Part shown: one piece after another, positions 1 through 11,973 of the stretch
Position numbering within the stretch: the stretch's first letter is position 1
How the letters are laid out: every line of letters begins with the position of its first letter
NCBI GenBank assembly: GCA_964247055.1
Contig: OZ176056.1
Coordinates: 1,798,001-1,862,000, forward strand
Direction of reading: 5' to 3'
From: Paragordius varius
Lineage: Eukaryota > Nematomorpha
DNA length: 64,000 bases
Notes under the pieces: generated by a model
Databases searched by the model: none
What the model saw: only the letters and a program-made list of their open reading frames with translations
What the model was told of the DNA's origin: nothing
Program-made: the position numbers and the translations under genes

Positions 1-1096
1 TAAATTTAATAAATACAATGCGTAATTTTCTCAACTTTAAGATTAGTCTTTGTTTTATTTTTCCCTTCAATTTTCGAAATTTAAAAATCAAATTTATTTA
101 TGGGTAAACTTGGTGAATAGTGTTACTACAAAATTTGATCTATAATATTCATGGAAAATCATCCAAAAATATTATATATGACAAATAAATTATTCAGGTG
201 CCGGCTTTAGATTTCTAATGGCTTCTTCCAAAACTTCTAAAATTATAAATTAAATACAGTTATGATTAAATTTATAATTATAATGTCACTGTATGTTATA
301 GTTTAAAATTTATTTGTTATCTATATATATATACCTTTTGATATTTCAGGATCCTCCAATCCTAATGCATCTAGTTAAAAAATTGTTTATTTGGTTAAAA
401 TGGAATTTTATTATAGTAAATAACAAATTAGAAAATGTATTGAGTATTGTTAAATATTTTTTATATCTTAGGATGTATACTGTAAATAAAACTTCATTGT
501 CAATTTATACCGAGGATTTCAAATTTTCTAGTTCTTAATTATTAGGAGTTTTTTATGTGTGACAGGATTATCAATTTGCTTATATTACAATCGATATAAA
601 AATTAATAAAATAATTTTTATAAATAATAAATTACTCTCAAATCCTTCTGGAAACATGGCGCCTATATCATTAAGAAAATATATAAAGTTATGCCATATA
701 ACCAAATATTTGATATATTTTAATTAACAATATTTCATAAAATTTTATAATTAATTAAGTATTTTGTAAGTAATAATTTTTTTCCCATTTTATTTAACAA
801 TTAATAATAATAATATAAAAATTAATTACTTTCAGTTGCTTTGTCGATTAAATCTAATTTAAGGCAACATAATTATGAAAAAATGAAGCCCGCTATATAT
901 AAGGATCCTTTGTTGTTAAATGGATAAAAAGAAATCTTTAAAAATTGAATTATGGTTTTTATGGATTAACCATTATTAAAGTAATTTTATTAAAAACCTC
1001 ATATTTTGGTTTTTTTTATTTCATGGATGTTCTTTCAAATTATAAAACTATAAATATCCGTATCATACTGTAATTAAATTTTAAATTTTAAATATA
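1..1096. other. Non-coding A+T-rich sequence of copy A
   Basis: No recognisable gene is visible. The 74-codon frame at 314-538 is low complexity, and the matching sequence of copy B (about 41790-42000) does not keep it open. From about position 75 the sequence aligns with copy B. Confidence 0.7.
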
Positions 1097-1313
1097 CAGT
1101 AAAAATTGAATTATACAGACAAAATGTAATTTCAAAATACAATCATACTTTTTTATATCTTGATTTTTCTTATATAAAATATTTACTAACCACTGTAAAA
1201 TAAATTGATTGTGTTTCCAATATTCATCAGATGACTTAAAAATAAGATTTAATAGTATGGTTGTTTTTTAGAAAAATATCTACGTTTTGTCCGTGTAATT
1301 CTATTTTTTACTG
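1097..1313. mobile_element. Tc1/mariner-type MITE, family 1 (CAGTAAAAATTG termini), copy A
   Basis: The 217 bp element starts CAGTAAAAATTGAATTATAC and ends with the reverse complement (…TTTTTACTG). It is flanked by TA on both sides, and the arms fold into a long imperfect palindrome. No coding capacity is visible. The orthologous copy at 42570-42789 shows that it was present before the duplication. TA target duplications and CAGT termini are typical of Tc1/mariner MITEs; the superfamily assignment is inferred from that. Confidence 0.85.
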
Positions 1314-2239
1314 TATTAATAAACTAATAAATAATTAAATAGAAATGCTATTAAAAATTAATTTTTAAAATATTATAAATTTATTATAAGCCTAAATAAA
1401 ATTGTTTGGTTTGCGTGTGTTAAAAAGATAATTTTTATGTCACCTTGAATAGTGTCCATCATATCTATATAAATATTGTTTAAAGCCAATATTTTTATAT
1501 ATTAAAATCTGTAAAAAAATTAGCAATGCAAAAAATATACTGCTAATGCACTCTTTCAAAGCTAAATTATATATATATAATATATTAAATTTGTTAATAA
1601 AAATTTCAATTTTTAGTATTATAAAGCATACATTTTATGGATATTTTCATGCCATCTATGAAATAATTTATATAAATATTGAATTAACAAAACACAAATA
1701 GGTAATCTAACTTCATCTTTAAAGAGTACCTGAAAAGTACAAGACTGTCATTTTTTTCAAAATATTTAACAATTTTAATCCTATATGTGCGGTTGGAAAA
1801 TCAGCGTGTCTCTGAAACCTAAATGGCTTAAATAAATATATTTTAAAAACCGGCACTTTTAATAATTATTCGAATTTATTGTTATTACTAATCTAGGTGA
1901 TTTTAAACAAATGTCGTCAATTAATACACAATAATTATTTTGAGCATTATATAAATTTCTTAACTTATCACAAAATTTATCCCAATGTGGGCTCTTATAA
2001 TAATCTTTACATACAATTTTTTTTTTCATTAAACCAGGTTTTATTAATTATATAGAATAATTACCAATTTTGGCCCGATCTATCCGAAATTTAATGATTT
2101 AATTAAAATAAAAATTACTTATATTTTCTGGACCTAATCACGAAGTAAAATATTTTAAAATATAATAATTATTATGAAAACTATATAATAAAAATATATT
2201 ACTAATATTTCGCGTTTCCTCCAAAAAGTTTTTTGATAC

Positions 2240-2282
<43 letters not shown>

Positions 2283-2661
2283 ATAATTTTAATTAAAGAT
2301 ATTTAAAAAAACTAAAATTGCTATAAAATTAACATAAAAATCATAGAATTAAGATTGGACCCTAAAATGTATTGAGTATATTGTACTTTTAATTCAAAAA
2401 TAAAAGGTCATTGAGTTATAAAAATCGGTATATATGCCAAATTTAAAATTTGATGGTATTAATTTATTAGAGTCTTTAGTAGTTCTTGGGAAAAATACAA
2501 TAAACATCAATAATCAAAAAAATCTTTTTAAATTTATTCCGTCTTAAATGATATGATTCTATCAACCATTTTTACCAAACGCAACATTTTTATCCAAATA
2601 AAATTTAAAATGTTTATTTAAGTTGAAAAAATGTTGCGAAGAAATGTTGCTTTTGATTGAA
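1314..2661. other. Non-coding A+T-rich sequence of copy A
   Basis: No gene is recognised. It aligns with 42790-44165 of copy B and contains a (TA)n tract at 2243-2280. The most conserved stretches between copies are 1440-1500, 1620-1660 and 1720-1860, but none has an open frame. Confidence 0.7.
2243..2280. repeat. (TA)n microsatellite
   Basis: About 19 uninterrupted TA units. The matching site in copy B (43742-43763) has about 11 units, so the tract varies in length between the two copies. Confidence 0.95.
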
Positions 2662-2905
2662 AATAATGCGCTCAAGATTATAACGGTTTCTTTTATGTTA
2701 CTTTCCTTTGTCTATTGTATCAATTTATATGTATTGATTCTCACATTTAATTTCATTTTATAATTTTTACTTTGTTATACTTTTTTTAAGTTTTTTCTTT
2801 TAACAACTGCTGATGATGCCATTAGGCGAAAATTTAAGTCTATAATAAATTTATTTTTATTTTCTTTCATTATTCACGACGTTAAACGAATTTTATAATA
2901 AAAAA
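2662..2905 (+). mobile_element. Copy-A-only insertion with a hammerhead-like motif
   Basis: About 240 bp are present here and absent at the matching place in copy B (about 44165-44180). On the + strand, CTGATGA (2810-2816) is followed by a GCC/GGC mini-hairpin with an ATTA loop and then GAAA (2828-2831). This is the spacing of a hammerhead core. One unpaired base follows CTGATGA, stem III is poor and no convincing stem I is seen, so it looks degenerate. It may be the tail of a Penelope-like or other hammerhead-bearing retroelement. The borders are approximate. Confidence 0.4.
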
Positions 2906-3069
2906 TAGTCGGGCTTTTTGAAAATCAAATAAAATTTTAATAAATGAAAATAGATCACCTACTATAAAGTAATTTTCAAAACATTTTGCCGTATTAAGCT
3001 GCCTAGAAGTGACATTTCTGGGTTAATTTTATTTAAAATAGTGGTGTTTGAAAGTTTGTCTGTCCATTT

Positions 3070-3930
3070 TATTTGGAGAAGTTCAAAAGAATTTATTTGA
3101 CGTTCGTTATATTTTTTCAGTTTCTAGCCTTCCCCCCATACATGAATGTGGAAACTGTAGCCTTGATTAATCTGATTTTGGTTTTTAGTTTGTCATGCGA
3201 CATCCAAATCTTGTATATTTGAATGTGACTGCTTTAGCAATAGCAATTCTTCGCTTTCTTCCTGGCGTAGAGTTGTTCCTACTGTTAATAATGCTACCTA
3301 AGTACGTGTAACTGTTTACTGTTTCAATCCGATTGTCGTTGAGGGTTATTGGATTAGTTTAAGCCGGGTTGATTTGCATAACTTTTGTTTTTTAAAATTG
3401 ATATTTAATCCAAGTTTATTGCATTCAGTTGTAAACACTTGCAAGGCTTGCTATAATGTGTTTACACTGTCTGCAAATAAGACTGTATCCTCCGCGTAGT
3501 GAACGGATGTTAGGTTTCCACTTACATTAATGCCATAAGTTTCTGTTATTCTTATTATGCATTCGAGGTATGCGTTAAAAAGAATTGGGAATAAAACGCA
3601 TCCTTGAAGTAGGCCGACTTGTACCTTACATGAGTCAGATATACCGTGAGGTGTAGATATTACAGCCGTTTAAATAAATTGAGAATATGACGTTGATTAG
3701 ATGTGTTGATACTCCAAGTTGTTCTAGAGCTTTACGTAATATATTGTGTTGGATGGAATCAAATGCTTTGGAAAAATCGACAAAGCACATATGCAGTTCT
3801 TTGTTGAATTCGATGTGTTTCTCGATTATCCACCTCATGTTACATATCATATCTCGGCATCCTCTACCTTTTCGAAAACCAGCCTAAATCGTGGATATCT
3901 CGGGGTCAAGAATGGTATTTAGTCGAAACT
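3070..3930 (-). pseudogene. LINE reverse transcriptase domain (broken)
   Basis: The minus strand reads AGFRKGRG (near 3880), then RWIIEKHIEFNKELHMCFVD and FSKAFDSI (3770-3830), then GCVLFPILFNAY (near 3590). At the catalytic box (about 3500) it reads YAED where YADD or FADD is expected, so one catalytic aspartate position is altered. Downstream are SYTYLGS-like residues (near 3300) typical of the thumb region. The segment is interrupted by stops. It is separated from the endonuclease part by the DNA element at 3937-5066. Confidence 0.8.
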
Positions 3931-3936
3931 GTATTA

Positions 3937-5066
3937 CACTAGTCGACAAATTTGGACATTTTTAAGCACCACCACTCAAACTTTTTAAATTAGACTAATT
4001 TTAGTGTTTTAAAACTGAATTTAAAAAAAATTTTAATTTCGCCAATCAGAATTTTGAAATTTTATAGGTTTTTCAATTTTTCAAAAACAAGAGAAAATCG
4101 AGAGAAAATTAAATATAACCTTATAATAAAATGTTATTATATTATAAATTTAATATCATTTAATAAAGCGTTTTAAACTCTATCTTTTGAATATAAATAT
4201 GTCATTTAAATATCAGAAAGAAAAAAATAGTACGGACTTAAACATCAAAATTTAGTCTTTTTTTCAAATGAATTTTTAACACATATATAATTTTTTTAAA
4301 AAAATACTAAAAAAGGCATTCTATGGTTTAAACCTTCGGCTTTCAGATAGGCTATATTTTTTTGTTAGTTTTCGTTCTTTTGAGTACTTATTAGACTTTT
4401 TCTCTTGAGTTGGTTATTATAAAAAATCCTTATTTATACCTAGTGGATATAACTTATTTTTTTAAAAATTATTGGTTGTTTTGTATTTTGAATTTCAGAT
4501 GGATGTTGTGTAGCCACTTTTAGTAGAATTTACTGTTATGGGATTGGACCATTTGTATTTACCTAATTTATATTCAAATTAATTGCAGAATTTATCTAAC
4601 TTTATTCAGTAAATTGGTTAATTTGACATGTCAATTTGCCTGGATTTTGCTTGCAAGTCTCTCTTATCGGACTTTACGATTATATATTGTTATCTTTGCC
4701 ACATCTGGCATAATTATAGGATCGCTTGGGGGATATGCAGAGCTTGTGCAGCCGCCCGGATCTATCACACTATACATAAGCCCCATGATTTTTAATAATT
4801 TGGCTCTTAGCTTGTTTAGTATCTTATTTAATGCCTAGAATTTGTTATCCATGCATGGAATATTACTTGTATCGACTTGCTCGTTTGAATATTTAAACAT
4901 ATGTGCATGAGGAATGATTGTTATTTTTGAATTAAATACAAATTTAAAAATTAAATTTTGCAAAAATCCTATTGGTGGCCTCAATTTTCTTTTTTGTTTT
5001 GGCCATGCCATTAGGTATTAGAAAATGCAAAAATAATGGGGTGGTGCAAAACCTTGTTGAGCAGTG
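3937..5066. mobile_element. DNA transposon family 2 (CACTAGTCGACAA termini), nested in the LINE
   Basis: The 1130 bp element begins CACTAGTCGACAA and ends with a related inverted terminus (TTGTTGAGCAGTG). Just inside are the mirrored motifs GCACCACCAC and GGGGTGGTGC. A second copy lies at 11974-13281 with the same ends and similar interior, which fixes the borders. It sits inside the LINE, so it is younger than the LINE insertion. The interior shows no recognisable transposase. A 74-codon frame at 4614-4838 has a partial counterpart at 12712-12912 (shared SGII, PPG, IFNNL), but DNA similarity is enough to explain that. Superfamily unknown. Confidence 0.8.
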
Positions 5067-5084
5067 TTATTTTTAGGAAAACTT

Positions 5085-6715
5085 TGGACACCTGGTTTAT
5101 TAGCGCTATGGTGCGATAGTTGCCGCACGGTTACCCTTTTTTTAAATAGGAATCATAATGGATGTGCACCAATCCTCAGGAATTTTTTTCATCTCAAATA
5201 TGGTATGAAATAATTTGGTATGTATATCGATTGGGATATATTTTATTATTTCAGTAGGGATGTCTCTGTGCTCCTCTGATTTGCCTGTACTAGAGTGTTT
5301 TATCGCGAATTCCGATTCTTATTTCATTATAGGTGGTTCTTTTTGTTGAGTAAGTTCGTTAATAATCTGGGGGTTATTTACGTTGTATAGTTAACTTATG
5401 TGTTTGTGCCAGAGTTTGCGAATTTCGTCTTTTTCAGTGACGATTGAGTTGTTGTCGCTTCTCATAGGTCTTAATAATATTGTTTGTATAGCAAAAAGGT
5501 TTCGGTGATTTTTGGCGTCTGTTTCTAATTTTTTACATAGTGGGTCATAATACTTATTTTTGTCTTCTCTTGCACTCTTCTGAAATTCCCTGTTTAGTTG
5601 TTTGTATTCATCCCGTTTGCATTTAATTTTGGATTATCTACGTTTTTCTGCGATCTCGAGACTTTTGGTTGACAATTTTATTTTTTGTTTAGTACGTTTG
5701 AGAGGCTGTATAAATTCGTCGGCTGTGTCTCTGCAGATTGTGTGTATAGCGTTCCAAAAGGAGTTTATATCCTGATAATTTTCGAAATTATGATCAAGAC
5801 AATCGAAACGATTTGATAAAGCGGTGCTAAACTTGTCGTCGATTGTATCATAATATAATCTTGTTCTGGTGTGTTTGGATATTTTGGGAAGTTGTAATTT
5901 AATGCAGAGTTTGGCGATAGGTTGTGGTCGCGTAGCAATTCGATCCTGGTAGGCATTTGACATTATGAAATGAACTTTTATATTTTACCATACCTAATAT
6001 GAAGATTTGGTTACGGTATCTTTGACACGTGGAACGCCATGTGTAGACGTCGTTTGGGGTGTTCAAAAAACGTGTTTGCGACGAAGAAAGGATGGTTAGC
6101 ACAAAATTCAATCAATCTGTCTCCTCTCTCGTTTTTTCGCCCAAGCCCATGCCGCCCGTCATAGGAGGTGTTTTGTCTCTTCCTATGATTGAATTGAAAT
6201 CGCCTAAGATAAATATGATATCTTTTTTTGAGATTTGGGAAATCGCCAAATCGAGATCGCTGTAAGAGGAGGTAGGGGCGTAAATTTGAAAGATAGTAAT
6301 GCGTTGAGGGGTTGTTTGTATGCGGATTGAATTATACGTTCATTGATTGGTTAAAAATGTCCGATAAGTTAGCTAGCTTTTCGTTCATTATTATACTGAC
6401 ACCGTTGTATTTTAACGAGTCGTGGCCGGACTATTACAAAATATGATTGTCAAATTCTAAAGATCTGATAGAGATAATGTGTGATTCTGAAATTCCTAGC
6501 ATGTCAATTTTATACTTAGTCATTTCGTTAACTACTATATCTAGTTTGTGATTGTTGTAGGCTCCACGTAAGTTCCACGTTGCGATGCGGATGAGATTAA
6601 GTGATTTCAACATTAACAGAATATGCTTAGAATGGGAGAATGTGATGAGAATGATATGGATATGTAAGGAATATAATATAACTATTTCTAATATTCGGAG
6701 AAGGTATAAAATCAA
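5085..6715 (-). pseudogene. LINE endonuclease domain and linker (broken)
   Basis: Minus-strand frames give the hallmarks of an exonuclease-endonuclease-phosphatase nuclease. IATWNLRG lies near 6590, LGISESH near 6500, IYAPTSS near 6280 and LGDFNSIIG near 6200, followed by a YTWRS-type motif near 6030. This nuclease nicks target DNA to prime reverse transcription. After it come an alpha-helical linker (5634-5963) and the start of the reverse transcriptase (PEDWCTSIMIPI near 5170). Several frame changes and stops separate these pieces. The first methionine considered is at 6715. What is seen are the motifs; the function is inferred from the family. Confidence 0.8.
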
Positions 6716-6815
6716 TGTTTTTGGTAAAAAAGATCGATAAGAGATGGGTAGGTATACCGTACCTTTCCCACTCGATTAAAAGCATGTGTTTACATGCGTG
6801 ATAAAACGTATTTTT

Positions 6816-9800
6816 TAAAAAGTCAGTAAACCTATCAAGACATCGGTTCAAATGTTAAAAACCGGTATTAAAAAGTTTTACTATAAGCCAGGTTTTCCAA
6901 ATTTTAAGAGATATGCTGTTTATTATAAATTTTTTACAACCCGATTGTGATTATAACCGAGCAGAAACCATTCTGATTTTGGTTCCACTTTTTTTGACCT
7001 GGATCCAGGCATTAGTTTTCATGTTTTGTCCTTATAATTTTAATTTTTATTAATATAGATTATAAGTAAGACTTATACCTTCCATAAGATTGGATCCTTC
7101 TGCAGATGTAAAATAAAATAAATATATTCAATATATTACTAAATACCTGTATTCAAATTTTCGACATCTGAAATATATGGTTTATATTATTAGAATCATA
7201 ACGATATATGTGCAAAAATGATTTTCAAAAATTGCTCAATTATCTTTAAAGATGTATTTCATTAAAATATTTAATATATAAGAAATTTAGAATTGAAAAA
7301 CATACGCTCCAATATTTGTCGGCCTATAAAATTAAAGTGAAATAAAATTCATTTTTTTGAAAAAAAGTTTAATAATATAATTTTTTTGAATTGTACCTTG
7401 AACGATTCTGTCATGACTAGTTTTAAATCTTTTGCCTTATGTAAAATATTATGGATGGTTTACTTGGTTGAGGTTCTAAATATGAGAAACGCTAAAGTGA
7501 TGAAAAGTTTTTTGGTTACCTTTTTTTAAAAAAAATATATATTTTTTTTAATTAAATGAAGCTTAACTAAAAGGAACTACGTTCAAACGACTTTATAAAA
7601 CTAATTACCTCACTTATGTTCTTAAAGTGCTGAGTACTCAATTTTATATTTTAAAATTTATTTAAAAATTGACCAAGATTTAATCTCTATATTTAAACAA
7701 TTTGCAAAAAATATCAGCTTTAATATTAATATTTCTTTTTTGGATAAAAATATAAATCATACCGCTTATATCATCGTCAACTACATCAGAGTCTAAATTT
7801 AGGGAATATACATATGTAAATTCTTATCATCAGAATTGGAATCAGCAAAAATTAAGATTCTTAAGAACTAACTTAATTTCGTTAAATTTTGAATATCGGT
7901 CAACTGACCTCTGAGTTTATGCTTTAATCTTTACAAAGATGATATAAATTAGTTATATAAAAAATTAATATTTCGTGATTATTTTTCAACTTTTATGTAA
8001 AATATGGTTTTTTAAATTGCCACATATCTTTTTAAAGGTGTCTATTTTGATTGAATATTAATTAAAAGGTTAAAAAAATTTTCATCAGTTTTTTTGGAGA
8101 CCTATTTTTATAATTTGGTTTCATGTCATGTGATATGGACTCAGACATTTCATAATTGATATAATATTTAGCCTACCTAGTGTTAAACTGCTCATATGTG
8201 TAAAAAATTAGGTAACAAAAACAATATATGTATTAAAAAAGGCTTTAAATTATTTTAATAAATAACAAATTTTTAATAAATGTTATTTTAAAAATTATTT
8301 TAATTAATACTCTTTTTAAACTAAAAATTTATTTTAAACATAATTTTACATCCACCATAACATATGATATTTTTAAAATTTTAAAAGCGGGCACGGCTAA
8401 GGTCATATAATCTAAAACATTTTTTTATAAAAAAACTACTTCTTTGAAGGCCAGATGGTCCAGGTTGGGGTTCTGTGGCCTCTGTTTTAAATATAATTTA
8501 AAAAAATTAATATGTATTTAAAGATTAGAGCATATATAAAAATTTTAACCAGATGAGCTTTGCGGGGTAATTTCAGCAATGGCATTATCAGAAATTAAAA
8601 AGAAAATGAATAATTTTTAGTCCAAAATTATATAAATCGCAATCGATTTATAATACTATTTCCTACTTCCTTATTATTAGTCTTAAACTTGTATGGACAA
8701 TAATTTATAATGCAAAATTAATCAGATACCTATTAAAAAATACCTTCAGTTGATGGTGGATCCACTCTGGGCCCTGATAAAAATTAAATATTTGCTTTTA
8801 GTTATAAAGTAGGATTTTTTGATTTTTGAACATTAACTGCCAAAAATACTTAGGTTAGGGTGTAATACAGACAAAAAAAGTAAAAAATGTTTCTAAAAAT
8901 AACGGTAGTTGAACATTTAAAATTTGTTAATTGCCATCAAAAATTAACACTAACTTGTCATTACCTGGTTCGAATTGAGCCAATTCGCCTTCATTTTCTA
9001 GATTTTTAGATTTATTTTAAATAAACATATAAAAATTTACAAAATAGATTTTAATTGGTTTGAAATAGTTTAGCGAAGCAAATATTTAATTAAATAATTT
9101 TATACAATTTGCAATGTGTTTAATTACTTATTGTAATATTGAAAAACCAAAAATTACAAAACAAAAAGTTATTTTTATATGAAACAATCTAATTATTATA
9201 TATATTATTACCAGTATTAGCAATTGTTTCAACCAATTTAGCTGCTTCAGTGATTTCCACTATTTCAAAAAAAATAAAATTTATAAACCAAAATATAATT
9301 TATAATATATGGTTAATTTGATAATCAATTTTTATATAACATATAATTTTTTGATCAAATATACCTCCATCTAGAATATTTGGATTTGTAAAAGATTATT
9401 TGAGTTTTACCTGTGAGTACAGTGGCTACATATTTAAAAATGTGTATTATAAATTATATTTTTATCTAATTAAAAATATTAAAAATTATCGATGAAGTGA
9501 CCGTTTTTTAACAAAGCAATTAGTAAAAAAAATTTATTTTATGAAAATACTAAAATAAAGTTGCAAATTCATACAAAAATTACAAGGCTATAATTTATTA
9601 TGGTTATATTAGGTGAATAACTTATTAAAACTCTGTTTGTAATTAAAGAAAATTAATAATAATATATATTATTTTATTGGAATTTTTAAAGAACTCTTTT
9701 GTCTTTGTAAAAAAGAAAAATGACAATATGCAAAAATTAATTTTTATAAAAATCAGAGTCCTTATACATTTCGAGACCTGCCTTAATTGGCCCTCCCAGC

Positions 9801-9954
9801 AAACTATAGCAACGCGCAAAAAAATAAACTCATGTTTCGATGTATATAGAGTCTTGCTTTAAATAATAGTTTTGACTTGTTAGGTTTTTGGGGACCTCAT
9901 AAAGAGCAAAAAGCAATAAAATCAATTAAAAAGTAATCATTTTTAGGCTTTTAA
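6816..9954. other. Non-coding sequence of copy A
   Basis: It aligns with 44906-46341 and 47282-49170 of copy B. No open frame of note is shared by both copies. Well-kept stretches, such as 6860-7000 (with 44940-45100) and 8380-8480 (with 47530-47630), have no coding signal. The 61-codon frame at 9677-9862 is not preserved in copy B. Confidence 0.65.
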
Positions 9955-10048
9955 AAATAAATATGGAAATTTATTTAAAAACGTGTCATAGAATAAATAA
10001 AATTTGCGAACGGTTTCGGAGACTATAACGTACGTCCGTCCTCAGCGT
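9955..10048 (-). mobile_element. Short retroelement tail with a hammerhead-like motif (copy A only)
   Basis: About 95 bp are absent from the matching site of copy B (about 49175). On the minus strand CTGAGGA (10045-10039) is followed by GGA…UCC pairing and then CGAAAC (GAAA at 10017-10014), then GTTCGCAAAT and an A/T tail. This layout is known from tails of Penelope-like and related elements carrying hammerhead motifs. Here one base after CTGAGGA is unpaired and stem III is not convincing. A possible short duplication (TTAAAAA) flanks it. Confidence 0.4.
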
Positions 10049-10154
10049 TAAAAAATGGCCAAAATATATTGTTGATATTTTGCAAATAAATCTGGATTTT
10101 TTTTCCGTATCAAATTTCTCGGTATGGTAATGTTTCGGTTTAGTGTTAAATGTA

Positions 10155-10716
10155 CAGTAAAAATTGAAATTATACGGACAAATTCTAATAATATTAAGAC
10201 AAATATTTTCTTTCTAAAAGATAACCATACTTTTTAAATTTTAATTTATTTAAATACAGTAAAATTGAAATTATACGGACAAAATCTAAAAATATAAAGA
10301 CAATAGACAGTCACACTTTATAAAACTGAGATTTCAAAATTTTAATTGTTTAAAAATTGTAAAATAGGATATATAAATATATTGATAACACAATCAATAA
10401 CATATTTTATATTTTGTATGTAAATAATTTATATGGAAAAATTTAGATTTAAAAAAGTATGGTTGTCTTTTAGTAAAAATATTTGTCTTTAAATTTTTAC
10501 ATTTTGTCCGTATAATTTCACTTTTTACTGTATAATTCCTTGTTTTAAACTGTAAAGTATGAAATAGAGATATATATTGAGAACATGATTAATTATGTAT
10601 TTTATTGCGATATTTATAGGATAAATTTATGGGTTAAAAAATATGGTCATCTTTTAAAATAAAAATATTGTCATTACATTTTTACGTTTTGTCCGTATAA
10701 TATCAATTTTACTGTA
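10155..10716. mobile_element. MITE family 1, split by a second copy of itself
   Basis: The outer copy starts CAGTAAAAATTGAAATTATA at 10155 and ends …ATCAATTTTACTG at 10716. A second member (10257-10530) has inserted into it at TA, giving a self-nested pair. The orthologous region of copy B is 49284-49731. Confidence 0.75.
10257..10530. mobile_element. MITE family 1, inner nested copy
   Basis: It starts CAGTAAAATTGAAATTATAC and ends TTTTTACTG. It is flanked by TA, and its arms include the family motifs ATACGGACAAAA and TTTTGTCCGTAT. Confidence 0.75.
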
Positions 10717-11973
10717 CTGTATATATATAAAGGTTAAATGAAGCAATTTTAAATGCAGCTCAAAGAAAATAAGTAATGACTGGACAGAAACAATATTTAC
10801 ATATTTTTAATTCATAAAATAAAAGATTCTAGCCAATAATTTTTAATTAAAATAGGGAGAGTTAGGATCAAATATGTACTAGATATATTCATACTAACTA
10901 ATTTTATAAATTCATATCTTAAAAAGGTCAAATCAGTTAACCACTTTGTAACAAAACTTGTTCTTTATGCAAAACTATGCTTTGTGATACTATACGGACA
11001 AAAAAATGGATTTCTTACAAAGTCAAATATTGATTTGCCCTAATTTTTCCCCATTTTAATTTTATGTTTTTATTTAGTTTTTTAAGAATTTAAATCTCAA
11101 TTTATCATTTTGTAAACGACAAAAGGCTGAGTTGATTTTCAATGTCAACATTTTAAGAAAGTGTTGTCTCTTATAGAAAGCCCTTTTTTGAGTTTTTCCG
11201 TTTTGTTTGTATGATTATGGTAAAATACTAATTTCAAAATAAAATTACATTTTACATCTAATAAATACCCGAACTTTTATTCGGTATAAAATATTTGCAA
11301 TATAAATTAAATCATTAGTGCTTACCTGCCACTAAAAATATTAAATAATATAACTTAATTAAAAATATTTTTAGTCAGATATTTTTATAAATTGGTAAAT
11401 TTCAATCATAAGAATTACACGTTCATTTTAACCATTAATAATAACTAGTTTGAAATATGTATGTGAAATTTAAAAAATTTTGACCAAGATATAACAAAAA
11501 ACTAATTTAAAGTAATTTTAAAAGATTTAACTTTACAATGTGATAACTCACCAAAAATGTAAATAATTTATCAATATTGGATAAAATATAATTTAGTTTT
11601 GATTATTTCTATATTTTTTTATTAATCTCAACGGTTAAAATTACTAACTTTTTTGTTTGATATAAAGCAATTATGAAGAAATACCTTGTGGAGCTAAAGC
11701 ACCTAAGAAGTTTATAAAGCAAAATATATTTCGCATGATACAAATATATCGTACCAATTCCGAACGCTGCAACAACTAATTTATATCAATGATAAAATAA
11801 AATTAGTAATTAAATTTTTAAAACAAAACTCTTCGATATTTAAACAAAATTTTTTAAATAACTGGTGTAATTATTCTTTTTAGGCTTAAATAATGATGTA
11901 ATCCTTAAAATAATGTTTTATCCAGGGGCGTATCCTGCACCGCAATCCTTCAAAACATTTTTGTGAATTATTA
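10717..11973. other. Non-coding sequence of copy A with a GGACAAAA-bounded conserved stretch
   Basis: The part 10930-11220 matches 49925-50235 of copy B unusually well for this locus. It begins near ATACGGACAAAA and ends near TTTTGTTTGTATGATTAT, so it may be an old MITE related to family 1. No gene is recognised. Confidence 0.5.

Larger units (their letters stand above)
2995..6815 (-). mobile_element. Decayed non-LTR retrotransposon (LINE), RTE-like
   Basis: This insertion is present in copy A only; copy B passes from about 44262 to 44905 with unrelated sequence. On the minus strand the order is endonuclease (from about 6605), linker, then reverse transcriptase (to about 3070), as expected of a LINE. 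It is split by a DNA element at 3937-5066. The frame is broken many times, so it is not functional. Motif wording (AGFRKGRG, FVDFSKAFDSI) resembles RTE/BovB-type elements, but the clade should be decided by a tree. No poly-A tail or clear target-site duplication was found. Confidence 0.85.

Noticed and set aside
314-538. 74-codon plus-strand frame near the left edge
   Set aside because: It is low-complexity A/T-driven sequence and is disrupted in copy B.
1210-1240. Minus-strand CTGATGA … GGAAAC in MITE family 1
   Set aside because: Only six bases separate the two boxes, so no stem II is possible.
4614-4838. 74-codon frame in DNA family 2 as a transmembrane protein
   Set aside because: The counterpart at 12712-12912 is similar only in patches, starts elsewhere and is frameshifted relative to it. 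Non-coding DNA similarity explains it.
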